From JACPWY01 sp964603655 (GTDB taxonomy: Bacteria > Bdellovibrionota > FAC87 > UBA2466): 19,382 nt of DNA. This document shows, one piece after another, positions 6,681 to 14,421 of the stretch. The DNA is taken from contig CAZRVZ010000072.1 in NCBI GenBank assembly GCA_964603655.1, positions 1-19,382 on the forward strand, read 5' to 3'. Positions within the stretch are counted from its first letter, which is position 1; each line of letters opens with the position of its first letter. The position numbers and the translations under genes were made by a program. The notes beneath the pieces were generated by a model. It saw only the letters and a list, made by a program, of their open reading frames with translations, was not told where the DNA came from and did no database searches.

Positions 6681-7394
6681 ATGTCGAGCAAAATTCTTAA
6701 CGTCGATCGGTTGATTCTATCAGGTAACCCAAATGCAGCTTTCACTTTCTCAGTGGCGGGTGAAGGCCTCGTCGCGGTAGTCGGACCGAATGGTGTCGGT
6801 AAAACTACGCTTTTGCGGGCGATTTTAGGAGAGTGCACCGGGATCTCGGGTGAAATTCAATTGGGGACGAATCTGGATTCGATAAATGGGTTATCAGCTC
6901 GCGAACTTTCGCATTGGGTAGCCTATATGCCTCAGGAGCCCGTATTTCCGGGAGACCTTCGCGTCTGTGAATATTTGCAGATGGCGTGGCTCGGGCGGGA
7001 AATGGTTGCCGATCGCGAATTGAAGTTAGCTCGCATCTCCGAGCGATTTGAGCTTGCGCCTTTTTTAAAGAGATCATTGGGCTCGATGAGTAGCGGGGAG
7101 CGCCAACGTATTCACCTTGCAAGAGTGTTTCTCCAGGAGGTACCGCTGCTACTGTTTGACGAGCCGACGAATCACCTCGATCCCAAGGCCAAGCGGATGT
7201 TTTGGGAAGTCTTGAGGAGTGAGCAAAAAGAACGTCGAGCCAGTGCCCTGATTGTAACGCACGATTTGGGGCTCGTGCGCGAGCATTGCGACCGGGTGAT
7301 TGCGCTTTCAACGACTGGAGTGGCGTTCGATGGTGTGGCGGAGGAATTTTTTGGCGGAGGAGGCGGAGGAGGTGCCCATCTACTTTTCAGCTGA
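6681..7394 (+). CDS. btuD: ABC transporter ATP-binding protein (BtuD/FecE type)
   Basis: This 237-residue ATPase has all catalytic motifs: Walker A GPNGVGKTT (35-43), Q-loop Gln85, signature SSGER (137-141), Walker B LLLFDE (156-161), D-loop NHLD, and H-loop His194. It powers the adjacent permease. The gene starts 14 bp after the permease stop with AGAAAGA upstream. The C-terminus is odd. After the expected VAFDGVAEEFF the frame runs through a 9-bp duplicated GGCGGAGGA, giving seven Gly in a row. It then enters the left arm of the inverted repeat at 7370-7466, which supplies the last residues AHLLFS and the stop. The natural end was therefore probably replaced, without harm to the catalytic core. 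Confidence 0.9.
   Translation: MSSKILNVDRLILSGNPNAAFTFSVAGEGLVAVVGPNGVGKTTLLRAILGECTGISGEIQLGTNLDSINGLSARELSHWVAYMPQEPVFPGDLRVCEYLQMAWLGREMVADRELKLARISERFELAPFLKRSLGSMSSGERQRIHLARVFLQEVPLLLFDEPTNHLDPKAKRMFWEVLRSEQKERRASALIVTHDLGLVREHCDRVIALSTTGVAFDGVAEEFFGGGGGGGAHLLFS
7353..7370 (+). repeat. 9-bp tandem duplication at the left edge of the inverted repeat
   Basis: GGCGGAGGA occurs twice head to tail (7353-7361 and 7362-7370), directly against the left arm of the large inverted repeat. It encodes the poly-Gly run of the BtuD-like protein. It may be a slippage product or a trace of the event that placed the inverted repeat. Confidence 0.75.
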
Positions 7395-7466
7395 AAAGGG
7401 AGCGGGTAATTTCCGACAGAATCTCAATACCCGCTACCTTTTCAGCTGAAAAGTAGATGGGCACCT
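7370..7466. repeat. 97-bp nested inverted repeat (39-bp stem), candidate MITE/REP-like element or terminator
   Basis: Bases 7370-7399 are an exact 30-bp inverted match to 7437-7466. After a single G/A mismatch (7400/7436), AGCGGGTA (7401-7408) pairs with TACCCGCT (7428-7435), closing a 19-nt loop. Each arm also contains its own 16-bp perfect palindrome, CTTTTCAG-CTGAAAAG (7383-7398 and 7438-7453), so the element can fold either as one long hairpin or as a cruciform with two small hairpins. It covers the last codons of btuD and ends 6 bp before the stop of the convergent secreted-protein gene. No T-run follows the stem on either strand, so it is not a textbook rho-independent terminator. It may still block read-through between the convergent genes. 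Confidence 0.9.
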
Positions 7467-7479
7467 AGCGACCTAGCGA
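7464..7479 (-). repeat. 8-bp tandem duplication at the right edge of the inverted repeat
   Basis: CCTAGCGA occurs twice head to tail (7464-7471 and 7472-7479). It overlaps the last bases of the right arm and the stop codon region (7473-7475) of the minus-strand gene. Together with the 9-bp duplication on the left side, it marks both borders of the inverted repeat. Confidence 0.75.
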
Positions 7480-8894
7480 ATTGCTTTGACGGTTAGTTGC
7501 TCGGGGGTCAGTTCTAGACTTCGCTCGGGGCTTGAGTCTCCCTTCGGTTGAGCTGCGGCGAACTGGGTGTCTTTTAATTCGTTTTTCATTTCTGGAGTAA
7601 GGCCGTTCAGTTCGACGAGGTTCATGCTGGCCGTTTTGATTTTCCATTTCGATACGCTTTGGCCGACGGCATCAAGGCCCGGTAGCAGTACCGACATCGC
7701 TTTCAGGCGGGCAGCCGATTCATCGATCGCCCGATTATAGCCAGCTATCTGGCGGGCATTGGTTTGTCTTTGTATCTGAAATTCCTGCCCACCGGCATCG
7801 TATTCATAGACATCGCCCGTCACATCTTGCCGGGTGAGAACTGCGTTAGAAGGTTTGGGAAGTGAATTGGGATCGATTCCGGCATAATCAATGGTGGCGA
7901 TATTCACTCGAGCCCGCCAGGCATCGATTCCTTCCCCCTCTTTGCTCCCGGGTTTAACCTGATCGCCGTCTGCAGTCGGGTTGACGGCGTAAACATTTTG
8001 CCGCTTCATCTGCCGACAGAGATTGTAGCGCTTCTCTATTTGTTGGGCGCGGGTGATGGGATCGAGCAGTGGTTGCGTTCTGACACGCTCCTCGATTCCC
8101 ATAGGGTCGGGGTCGCGCTTTAACTCATCCAGATATTGCGAGCAGTCGGCCCGATCCTCTCCGAGCATGAACTCGACAGGTTGATCGGACGATCTAATTT
8201 CGCCGAGCATTGCGACCAGACGATTACGATACATTTTAGTCCAACGGCTCGCCATGGTTCTGAGCGATTCCATGTTGGGCATCGTGTTTCCCTTTCGCTC
8301 TTCCTCATCAGTGCCATAGGTGGACGCCATCTGTTTATTGGCCACCTTGATCCCTTCCTGCGCCGCCAGATTTTTAACCTCCGGGGTCAGCTCCCACCGT
8401 TTTAGAGATCGTTTGTCGAGCTTGCCGTCTACGTCGGTCAGTGGCCCAGTCGATTGGACATTCCAAATTTTGTACTGGTCTTTACTGACTCTCTTTTCGT
8501 TGGCGAGCCACGCTTCAGCAATGGCCTTTTCCAGTTGGGAGCGTTCTCCCCCCAAACCGTGAATCGCTACATAAGGGTCCAGCCACCGCTCGCACACCCG
8601 ATTGCCAATCCAGTTCATGCAATAGTTCCAAACGTAGCTATGGTAGGTGGTGTCCGAGGAAAAACTGTTACCGTCGTTTCGGTTGAAACTTTGCCCGCCA
8701 CCACCACCGGACTCTCGGTTGCTGGCCTCTTTCATGGCAAGTGAGCTTCCCAGCTGTTGAAGTTTTTCCGCGAGCCGCACCTTGGCTTTGAATTCATTGT
8801 TGGCGGCGCCCATATTGACCTTGGCTAGCGACGGCCACGTCAAAATAACGCCCGTGAAAATAACACCCAATCGGAAATACTTTAAAGTCCCCAA
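7473..8894 (-). CDS. Large secreted protein of unknown function
   Basis: The TTG at 8894 is preferred because a GGGGGG run lies six bases upstream and it gives a clean signal peptide (basic YFR, then LGVIFTGVILTWPSLA). An in-frame TTG at 8924 would add ten residues. The 473-residue product would be exported. Visible features are a Gly-rich, Asn/Ser-rich stretch (ESGGGGGQSFNRNDG, about residues 61-75) and a Trp/Cys-containing segment (YVWNYCMNWIGNRVCERW), in which the Cys pair could form a disulfide. A long, charged, largely helical remainder follows. There is no membrane anchor and no lipobox. The gene converges on the importer operon and is divergent from mutS, with no operon partner. I do not recognise the family. 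Confidence 0.72.
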   Translation of the reverse strand: MGTLKYFRLGVIFTGVILTWPSLAKVNMGAANNEFKAKVRLAEKLQQLGSSLAMKEASNRESGGGGGQSFNRNDGNSFSSDTTYHSYVWNYCMNWIGNRVCERWLDPYVAIHGLGGERSQLEKAIAEAWLANEKRVSKDQYKIWNVQSTGPLTDVDGKLDKRSLKRWELTPEVKNLAAQEGIKVANKQMASTYGTDEEERKGNTMPNMESLRTMASRWTKMYRNRLVAMLGEIRSSDQPVEFMLGEDRADCSQYLDELKRDPDPMGIEERVRTQPLLDPITRAQQIEKRYNLCRQMKRQNVYAVNPTADGDQVKPGSKEGEGIDAWRARVNIATIDYAGIDPNSLPKPSNAVLTRQDVTGDVYEYDAGGQEFQIQRQTNARQIAGYNRAIDESAARLKAMSVLLPGLDAVGQSVSKWKIKTASMNLVELNGLTPEMKNELKDTQFAAAQPKGDSSPERSLELTPEQLTVKAIR

Positions 8895-9088
8895 AGAAGT
8901 CCCCCCAAGACCTTTATCTAGCAATTCGTATACCGGTGACTCGTGCGTAGTACGGTCGTGGAAACGACAGGGTTCTCCCGAGTCCTGGCTATAAAGCCAT
9001 CGTCATGCAATAAAAGTGAGCAATATCGATTGGTTAATGTGTACAAAAATGTGACGGCGCAGCGTGCGGGAGTGCAACAATATTTACA

Positions 9089-11560
9089 ATGTTGGTTTGT
9101 CGCCCGATACTCCCTGGTTCTATGGAAGGCTTCGAAATCGGAACTCTGCCAGCCGCTAAAGTCACGCCGATGCTGGCTCAATATTTGGAGATTAAAAAAG
9201 GTGTTGAAGACGCGGTCCTCTTTTATCGAATGGGGGACTTTTACGAAATGTTTTTCGAGGATGCGGTTCGGGCGGCACCGATTTTGGGTGTGCAACTCAC
9301 ATCACGGGACAAGGGCGCTAGCGATCCGATTCCTATGTGTGGTGTGCCTCACCACGCCGTGTTGGGATATGTACAGAAATTAATCGATCGTGGGTTCAAG
9401 GTGGCGCTGTGTGAACAGGTAGGGGACCCACCACCCCAAAAGGGACTTCTTAAAAGAGAGGTGACCCGAATCATCACGCCAGGGTTGGTCGCCAATCCCG
9501 ATCTGATTCAGGAAACAAGCACCCATTACCTGATGGCGGTTGATTTTGTCTCCTCATTTTCTCGCGTGGGTCTGCTGGACCTCATGAGCGGTCGATTGGC
9601 GGTGGGTGAGGTTTTGGATCTGAATCAGTTACGAGATCTGGTAGCCCAGTTTTCACCCAAGGAGATCTTATTGGGTGCTGCGATAGTCGATGATCCGCGC
9701 GCTGTCTTTATCAATTCCCTGGCCCATGTCGCGCGAACACACCGGCCCGCCTATTTTGTTTCGGGAGGCATCGATGGCGCCATTGGGCAGTACGTCCGAG
9801 AAACGCAAGGCGGCGATGCGGTCGCAGGTCTTGGCCCGGTCACTGCGCTTTTTTTGCCTGGGTTGATGCGGTTGGACTCGGTTGCCTTAAAAGCGCTCGA
9901 GATTCTCGAAAGCCACTCGCCCGATGTTAAAGGTGCCAGTTTGTTTGAGAGTCTGGATCGTTGTGAAACGGCGGTGGGACGTCGCCTTTTGCGAGAATGG
10001 TTATCTGGCCCGCTGTGCGATGAGGCTGCGATTCAGAATCGGCTGGACGCTGTTGAGTATTGGGTGGGCAGTCCGTTGTCGGCTGAGGGGGTTTGCAAGC
10101 TATTACGCGGCGTGCGCGATCTGGAACGCCTGGCAACAAAGACCGCCTTAGGGCTTGCTCAGCCCCCCGACCTATTGGCCATTCGAAATATTCAGGTCAT
10201 CGTTCCTGGGCTTCGGGATTTGCTCACTCGATCGCACGTAAAGCTGCTTGTAGAGCGCGGCGGTGCGCTCGATCCACTTGCCGAATTGACCCGGGAATTG
10301 GGTCTCGCTTTGAAAGACGAGGTTCCGGTCGGGTTTCGGGATGGAGCCATTTTTCGCGATGATTACCGAGCCGAACTTCAGGAACTGCGCTCGCTCAATC
10401 GCAACGCGAAGGCATTGTTATTGGCGCTCGAGGAGCGCGAGCGTCGGAACACGGGAATTTCATCTCTCAAAGTTCGGTTCAATCGCGTATTCGGCTACAG
10501 TATCGAGATTACCAGGACCCACCTGACAAAAATCCCCGCCCATTTCATCCGCCGCCAGACATTGGCCAATGCTGAGCGGTTTATTACCGAAGAGCTCACC
10601 GAGTTGGAGGCGAAGATTCTCTCGGCTGAGGAGCGACTCAAGCGCTTGGAAGAGGAATTATTCCTGGGGTTGCGATCGAAGGTCGCTGCGGTTCACAGCA
10701 TTCTAAAGGCCAATGCCCGGATAGTTGCCGAAATTGACGTTTTGTTGGGATTTTCACAGGTGGCGCGTGAGCGGGGATATGTGAAACCGAAAATCCACAA
10801 AGGGTGGGCGCTTTCAATCATCGATGGGCGACACCCGGTTGGAGAGGCCTTGATGCCCCGGGGTACTTTCGTCCCGAACTCGATCTGTTTCGATGGCGAA
10901 AATAGCCGTACCTTTTTGGTTACGGGACCGAATATGGCGGGAAAATCGACCATTATGCGACAAGTAGCGCTGACTTCGGTTCTGGCGCAGTGTGGAAGCT
11001 TCGTTCCGTGTCGCGAGGCCATTTTGCCCGTAGTCGACGGTATCTTCACTCGTGTCGGAGCCTCGGATGACTTGGCGAGCGGGCGTTCAACCTTCATGGT
11101 CGAGATGACGGAAATGTCTCGACTCCTGAATCGTGCTACCGAGCGGAGTTTGATCATTATTGACGAAATTGGGCGCGGGACCAGTACTTATGACGGATTA
11201 TCGTTGGCCTGGAGTCTTTTGGAATTCTTGCATTGTGAAGTCCGCGCAAAAACTCTGTTCGCCACTCATTTTCACGAACTTACTGCTTTGGAGCGGAGCC
11301 TTGCGGGTTTGGTAAATACAAATGTTCTGGTGAAAAAAGTGGGGGATGAGATCGTATTTTTGCATCGACTGGATCGGGGAGCCTGTTCTCAAAGCTACGG
11401 TATTGACGTTGCTCGGTTGGCAGGACTGCCTCCGAAAGTGTTGCTGCGAGCGAAAGAGATAGCGGGGGTTCTGGAAACGCAGTCGGCGCGCGGCAATCGA
11501 ATGAGAAGCCGTGCATTAGAAGTGTCCGACAAACAGATGGGGTTATTAGAGCTGATTTGA
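9089..11560 (+). CDS. mutS: DNA mismatch repair protein MutS
   Basis: This 823-residue protein recognises mismatches and short insertion/deletion loops and recruits MutL. The mismatch-reading Phe-x-Glu is in GDFYEMF (F51, E53). The connector, lever and clamp domains fill the middle. The C-terminal ABC-type ATPase has Walker A TGPNMAGKST near 612-621, Walker B LIIIDEIGRGTSTYDG near 687-702, and FATHFHEL. The protein ends KQMGLLELI. QMGLL at 816-820 matches the beta-clamp-binding motif QMSLL of E. coli MutS, but the tetramerisation tail beyond it is absent. ATG 9089 is used; ATG 9122 is an alternative, and neither has a good Shine-Dalgarno sequence. The gap to the divergent gene (8895-9088) shows no gene and must hold both promoters. 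Confidence 0.97.
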   Translation: MLVCRPILPGSMEGFEIGTLPAAKVTPMLAQYLEIKKGVEDAVLFYRMGDFYEMFFEDAVRAAPILGVQLTSRDKGASDPIPMCGVPHHAVLGYVQKLIDRGFKVALCEQVGDPPPQKGLLKREVTRIITPGLVANPDLIQETSTHYLMAVDFVSSFSRVGLLDLMSGRLAVGEVLDLNQLRDLVAQFSPKEILLGAAIVDDPRAVFINSLAHVARTHRPAYFVSGGIDGAIGQYVRETQGGDAVAGLGPVTALFLPGLMRLDSVALKALEILESHSPDVKGASLFESLDRCETAVGRRLLREWLSGPLCDEAAIQNRLDAVEYWVGSPLSAEGVCKLLRGVRDLERLATKTALGLAQPPDLLAIRNIQVIVPGLRDLLTRSHVKLLVERGGALDPLAELTRELGLALKDEVPVGFRDGAIFRDDYRAELQELRSLNRNAKALLLALEERERRNTGISSLKVRFNRVFGYSIEITRTHLTKIPAHFIRRQTLANAERFITEELTELEAKILSAEERLKRLEEELFLGLRSKVAAVHSILKANARIVAEIDVLLGFSQVARERGYVKPKIHKGWALSIIDGRHPVGEALMPRGTFVPNSICFDGENSRTFLVTGPNMAGKSTIMRQVALTSVLAQCGSFVPCREAILPVVDGIFTRVGASDDLASGRSTFMVEMTEMSRLLNRATERSLIIIDEIGRGTSTYDGLSLAWSLLEFLHCEVRAKTLFATHFHELTALERSLAGLVNTNVLVKKVGDEIVFLHRLDRGACSQSYGIDVARLAGLPPKVLLRAKEIAGVLETQSARGNRMRSRALEVSDKQMGLLELI

Positions 11561-11873
11561 CCTGTGGAAAGCCGCGCCAATACTGGATCTCATTTTTTTT
11601 GCAAAACAACGTTGACAGATTTTTTACACGTAATTATTCATACCAGTTGCTGTTTAAAATCAGTATCTTAAGCAGATTTTTAATTAGGTTTTTAGCGGAA
11701 GTGGATTTTGGGGTGAGTGGTGAAGAGTTATCCACAGTCTGTGGATAACTTAGGTGCATAGTTACCAACCGTTTTCGTCCTCGCAAGTCCTGATGTTTCG
11801 ATAAGAACCAGCAAACCATTAGACTTACAGGTATCTTCTTTGGCTCGTCATCTAATGATGCTATGAGTCAATC
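11561..11873. other. AT-rich intergenic region with DnaA boxes, candidate oriC or DnaA control site
   Basis: No gene is seen here. The left two thirds (about 11582-11700) are AT-rich with T-runs and a repeated CAGATTTTT (11616-11624 and 11673-11681), like an unwinding element. It also contains a consensus -35 TTGACA (11612-11617) with only a weak -10 (TATTCA 11635-11640). Two perfect inverted DnaA boxes lie at 11728-11748. Near matches are CTTTCCACA (minus strand, 11563-11571), TTTTACACG (11622-11630) and TTTTCCACA (11893-11901, just inside the next gene). Boxes plus an AT-rich flank are how bacterial origins look, but no usual origin neighbour (dnaA, dnaN, gyrB, mnmG, parA) is in view. Confidence 0.5.
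11728..11748. promoter_or_regulatory. Inverted pair of perfect DnaA boxes
   Basis: TTATCCACA (11728-11736) and TGTGGATAA (11740-11748) are both exact consensus DnaA boxes. With the flanking bases, TTATCCACAG and CTGTGGATAA form a perfect palindrome around a single central T. DnaA binding is strongly implied by the consensus; whether it serves replication or transcription is open. Confidence 0.75.
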
Positions 11874-12743
11874 GTGACTAAGCGCTTCAAAGTTTTCCAC
11901 AGTGGCCATCCAGACCTCTTCAACCGCCTTCACATCATACTGGTTCGACCGGAGCAGTCCCAAAATGTCGGGGCGGTTGCCCGAGCCATGGCAAACATGG
12001 GGATTTTGTCTCCTTTAAGGCTAGTTTCCTCACCTCAAATTTTGACCGATGATTCTCGTCGCCTGGCGCGACATGCCGAGTCAATTTTGGATCGGGCCGA
12101 GTTTTTTGATTCCACCTCTCAAGCTCTCTCGATTTCCCCCACCACTCTAAATATTGCAATCACTGCGCGTATAGGTTCCGCCGATAGGCCCCATCCCCTG
12201 TGGATCCACGAGGCGGTCCCCCGCGCTATAGCAAGTCTGGATTCTCGCGAGCGCAAAGATATTGCACTAGTATTTGGCCCGGAGAGCGACGGGTTGAGCA
12301 ACGCGGATGTGGCTTTGTGTGATTGGGTGGTGAGCATTCCGTCAGACGCAGCCTACCAATCCTTGAATCTGGCGCAGGCGGTTATGGTTTGCTGCTACGA
12401 ATTTCGCCGGACAACGCTTACAACAAGTCCGAGTTCGGTTTCTAGAAATCCTGGCCAGAAAGCCAAACTGGTGGTTCACATCTTAAAGGTGGCCGAGTCT
12501 GCTGGGTTCATACTCCCCGGAGATCCGTTTAAGATGCGGCCACGATTAGATGAGATCCTATCGGGGTTGCCCAATCATTTGAAAGATATTAAGACTTTAC
12601 ATGGACTTTTAGATCAGGTCGCTCGTTCGATTGAACGCGGCGGCCCTGACTTTAAAGGCAGGTTTCGTACAAGGTTGAAGCGTGAGGCCAAGCGTGAAGA
12701 TACCCGTGAAGATACCCGAGAAGATACCCGTGAAGGATACTAA
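11874..12743 (+). CDS. TrmH/SpoU-family RNA 2'-O-methyltransferase, TrmJ-like
   Basis: This 289-residue SPOUT enzyme uses S-adenosylmethionine to methylate a ribose 2'-OH in RNA. The three family motifs are present: motif 1 LVRPEQSQNVGAVARAMANMG (23-43, with N31 and R37), motif 2 ALVFGPESDGLS (131-142) continuing to IPSD, and motif 3 YQSLNLAQAVMVCCYE (161-176). This arrangement fits the TrmJ group (tRNA position 32), although the target is inferred. The start is GTG with no obvious ribosome-binding site, and TTTTCCACA, a DnaA-box variant, lies in the first codons. The C-terminus is unusual: a 12-bp tandem repeat encodes (REDT)3 before REGY. This tail overlaps the start of grpE in another frame, so the two genes are translationally linked. 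Confidence 0.87.
   Translation: MTKRFKVFHSGHPDLFNRLHIILVRPEQSQNVGAVARAMANMGILSPLRLVSSPQILTDDSRRLARHAESILDRAEFFDSTSQALSISPTTLNIAITARIGSADRPHPLWIHEAVPRAIASLDSRERKDIALVFGPESDGLSNADVALCDWVVSIPSDAAYQSLNLAQAVMVCCYEFRRTTLTTSPSSVSRNPGQKAKLVVHILKVAESAGFILPGDPFKMRPRLDEILSGLPNHLKDIKTLHGLLDQVARSIERGGPDFKGRFRTRLKREAKREDTREDTREDTREGY
12693..12740 (+). repeat. 12-bp tandem repeat read in two frames (methyltransferase tail and GrpE N-terminus)
   Basis: The unit CGTGAAGATACC occurs at 12693-12704 and 12705-12716, with one change at 12717-12728 (CGAGAAGATACC) and a partial degenerate copy at 12729-12740. In the upstream gene it encodes REDT units; in the grpE frame it encodes VKIP units. Because the unit is 12 bp, slippage lengthens or shortens both proteins without a frameshift, and it also adds or removes GTG start codons for grpE. 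Confidence 0.88.
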
Positions 12744-13311
12744 GTCGGATCTCCCTGAAGACTCTGAAAAACAGTTACCCGAAACGGCTGTTGCAGTTGA
12801 AGACAACGACGCGTCCACTTTCCCGAATCACGGAGACCCTGTTGCGTTCATTCCCGATGCCGCAGAAGAGGCCAAAAAGGAACTCCTCTACCTTCGGGCG
12901 GAATTTGACAATTACCGCAAGCGAATGGCGCGCGACCAGGAAGCGGCTGTGCGTTTCGCCAATGAAAGACTGGTGAAGGACTTGCTTTCCACGCTCGATC
13001 TGTTTGATCGGGCGCTGGCCCATTCCGCTGCCCTGAAGGGGGAGTCCTCACCTGCGGTCAAAACGTTTGTCGAAGGCATTGAATTAACCAGCCGGGAACT
13101 TTCTCAAACGCTTGTTCGATTCGGAATCGAGTTCACTGGAGCTGTCGGTGAAGTATTCGATCCGTCTAAACATGAGGCGATTTCGGAGCAGGAATCTAAT
13201 GACGTGGAATCGGGGACAATTATAGCGGTTTTGGCTCGCGGTTGTTTTTTTCAGGGCCGGCTCATTCAGCCCGCCAAGGTTGTTGTTTCAAAGAAGAATG
13301 TCGTGCAATAA
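12694..13311 (+). CDS. grpE: Nucleotide exchange factor GrpE (Hsp70 co-chaperone)
   Basis: GrpE drives ADP release from DnaK. The product (205 residues from this start) has an acidic, disordered N-terminus. A long helix follows (EEAKKELLYLRAEFDNYRKR, with the conserved FDNYRKR), then the helical bundle (LVKDLLSTLDLFDRAL). The C-terminal beta domain carries the family signature (VGEVFDPSKHEAI through GCFFQGRLIQPAKVVVSK). GTG codons at 12682, 12694, 12706 and 12730 are all in frame. The one at 12694 is chosen for GAGG six bases upstream. The start lies inside the end of the methyltransferase gene and the 12-bp repeat, giving an odd VKIP-repeat N-terminus. dnaJ follows 6 bp after the stop. No dnaK is in the window. 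Confidence 0.93.
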   Translation: MKIPVKIPEKIPVKDTKSDLPEDSEKQLPETAVAVEDNDASTFPNHGDPVAFIPDAAEEAKKELLYLRAEFDNYRKRMARDQEAAVRFANERLVKDLLSTLDLFDRALAHSAALKGESSPAVKTFVEGIELTSRELSQTLVRFGIEFTGAVGEVFDPSKHEAISEQESNDVESGTIIAVLARGCFFQGRLIQPAKVVVSKKNVVQ

Positions 13312-13317
13312 TCACCC

Positions 13318-14409
13318 ATGGCCAAGCGGGACTACTATGCGGTTTTGAGTGTCGCGCGCGGCGTAAACGACGACGACCTCAAAAAAGCCTACCGAAAGGC
13401 CGCGGTTCAGCATCACCCCGATCGGAATCCGGGGGACAAGCTTGCCGAGGAAAAATTTAAAGAGGCGAACGAGGCTTATCAGATTTTGAGTGACCCCAAG
13501 CGCCGCTCGGCATACGACCAGCTTGGACACGCCGCCTTTCAAAGTGGCGGAGGATTTGAACAGGGATTTTCTCCCAATTCATTCACCGACATTTTTGACA
13601 ATATTTTTGGAGACATTTTTGGTGGTGCGGGCGGCGGGAGTGGCGGCGTTGATTTGCGTTACAACCTGGAGATAACTTTCGAAGAGGCCTCCTTCGGAAC
13701 GGAAAAAAACATCCAGTTTGAAAGGTCAGGGCCCTGCGGACCCTGCCAGGGCTCTGGCGCTAAACCGGGAACACGCCCTAAGACCTGTCGAAACTGCAAA
13801 GGGACCGGCCAAATTCGATTGAATCAGGGGTTTTTTACTCTGGCCAGAACCTGTTCGAGCTGCTTCGGAAGAGGAACAGTCGTCGAGGAAAAATGTTCCG
13901 AGTGTCGAGGCAAGGGAAGGGTACACAAAACTCACAATGTTTCGGTAAAGGTGCCCGCGGGGGTGGATTCCGGCCAGCGCCTGCGCCTGCGGGGTGAGGG
14001 GGAGCTGGGGGAATCGAGCGATCGTGCGGGCGATCTTTTCGTGGTGATGCAGGTTAAGGAACATGCGGTTTTCAAGCGTGAGCAGGAAAACGTCATCGTT
14101 GAATTTCCCGTCAGTTTTGTTCAGGCGACGCTAGGCGCGGAACTTGAGGTTCCGACCTTGGGCGGTGCCACTGGCATGAAGGTTCCTTCCGGAACCCAGT
14201 CGGGTGAGGTATTTCGGTTAAAAGGGAAGGGTATAAAGCGGTTGAATGGAGCGGGGCATGGAGACCAATTTGTGCGGGTTGTCGTGGAAACTCCAACCAG
14301 TCTCAACTCGAAGCAAAAGGACTGCCTGCGGGAATTTGAGCGCTTGGCAACACAGGACTCACACCCGGGCATCACATCGTTTCTCAACAAACTGCGCGAT
14401 CTGCTGTAG
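13318..14409 (+). CDS. dnaJ: Chaperone protein DnaJ (Hsp40)
   Basis: This 363-residue type I DnaJ delivers unfolded substrates to DnaK and stimulates its ATPase. It has the full domain order: J domain at 1-70 with the HPD motif H33-P34-D35; a Gly/Phe-rich linker (GGGFEQGFSPNSF onward); a zinc-binding domain with four CxxCxGxG repeats (CGPCQGSG, CRNCKGTG, CSSCFGRG, CSECRGKG) between about 140 and 200; and C-terminal substrate-binding domains with VKVPAGVDSGQRLRLRGEGE. It starts at ATG 6 bp after grpE, so the two are cotranscribed. The length and motifs are normal, and no defect is visible. Confidence 0.98.
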   Translation: MAKRDYYAVLSVARGVNDDDLKKAYRKAAVQHHPDRNPGDKLAEEKFKEANEAYQILSDPKRRSAYDQLGHAAFQSGGGFEQGFSPNSFTDIFDNIFGDIFGGAGGGSGGVDLRYNLEITFEEASFGTEKNIQFERSGPCGPCQGSGAKPGTRPKTCRNCKGTGQIRLNQGFFTLARTCSSCFGRGTVVEEKCSECRGKGRVHKTHNVSVKVPAGVDSGQRLRLRGEGELGESSDRAGDLFVVMQVKEHAVFKREQENVIVEFPVSFVQATLGAELEVPTLGGATGMKVPSGTQSGEVFRLKGKGIKRLNGAGHGDQFVRVVVETPTSLNSKQKDCLREFERLATQDSHPGITSFLNKLRDLL

Positions 14410-14421
14410 GATACGAGCGTC

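Noticed and set aside
7370..7466. Ordinary rho-independent terminator
   Set aside because: The stem is much longer than usual and no T-run follows on either strand. It may still stop transcription but is not called as a standard terminator.
8988..9001. Small hairpin TGGCT-ATAA-AGCCA in the mutS upstream gap
   Set aside because: A five-pair stem is expected by chance. It has no T-run and no clear link to either start codon.
12693..12740. CRISPR-like array
   Set aside because: The units are contiguous 12-mers without spacers, and they are coding in two frames.
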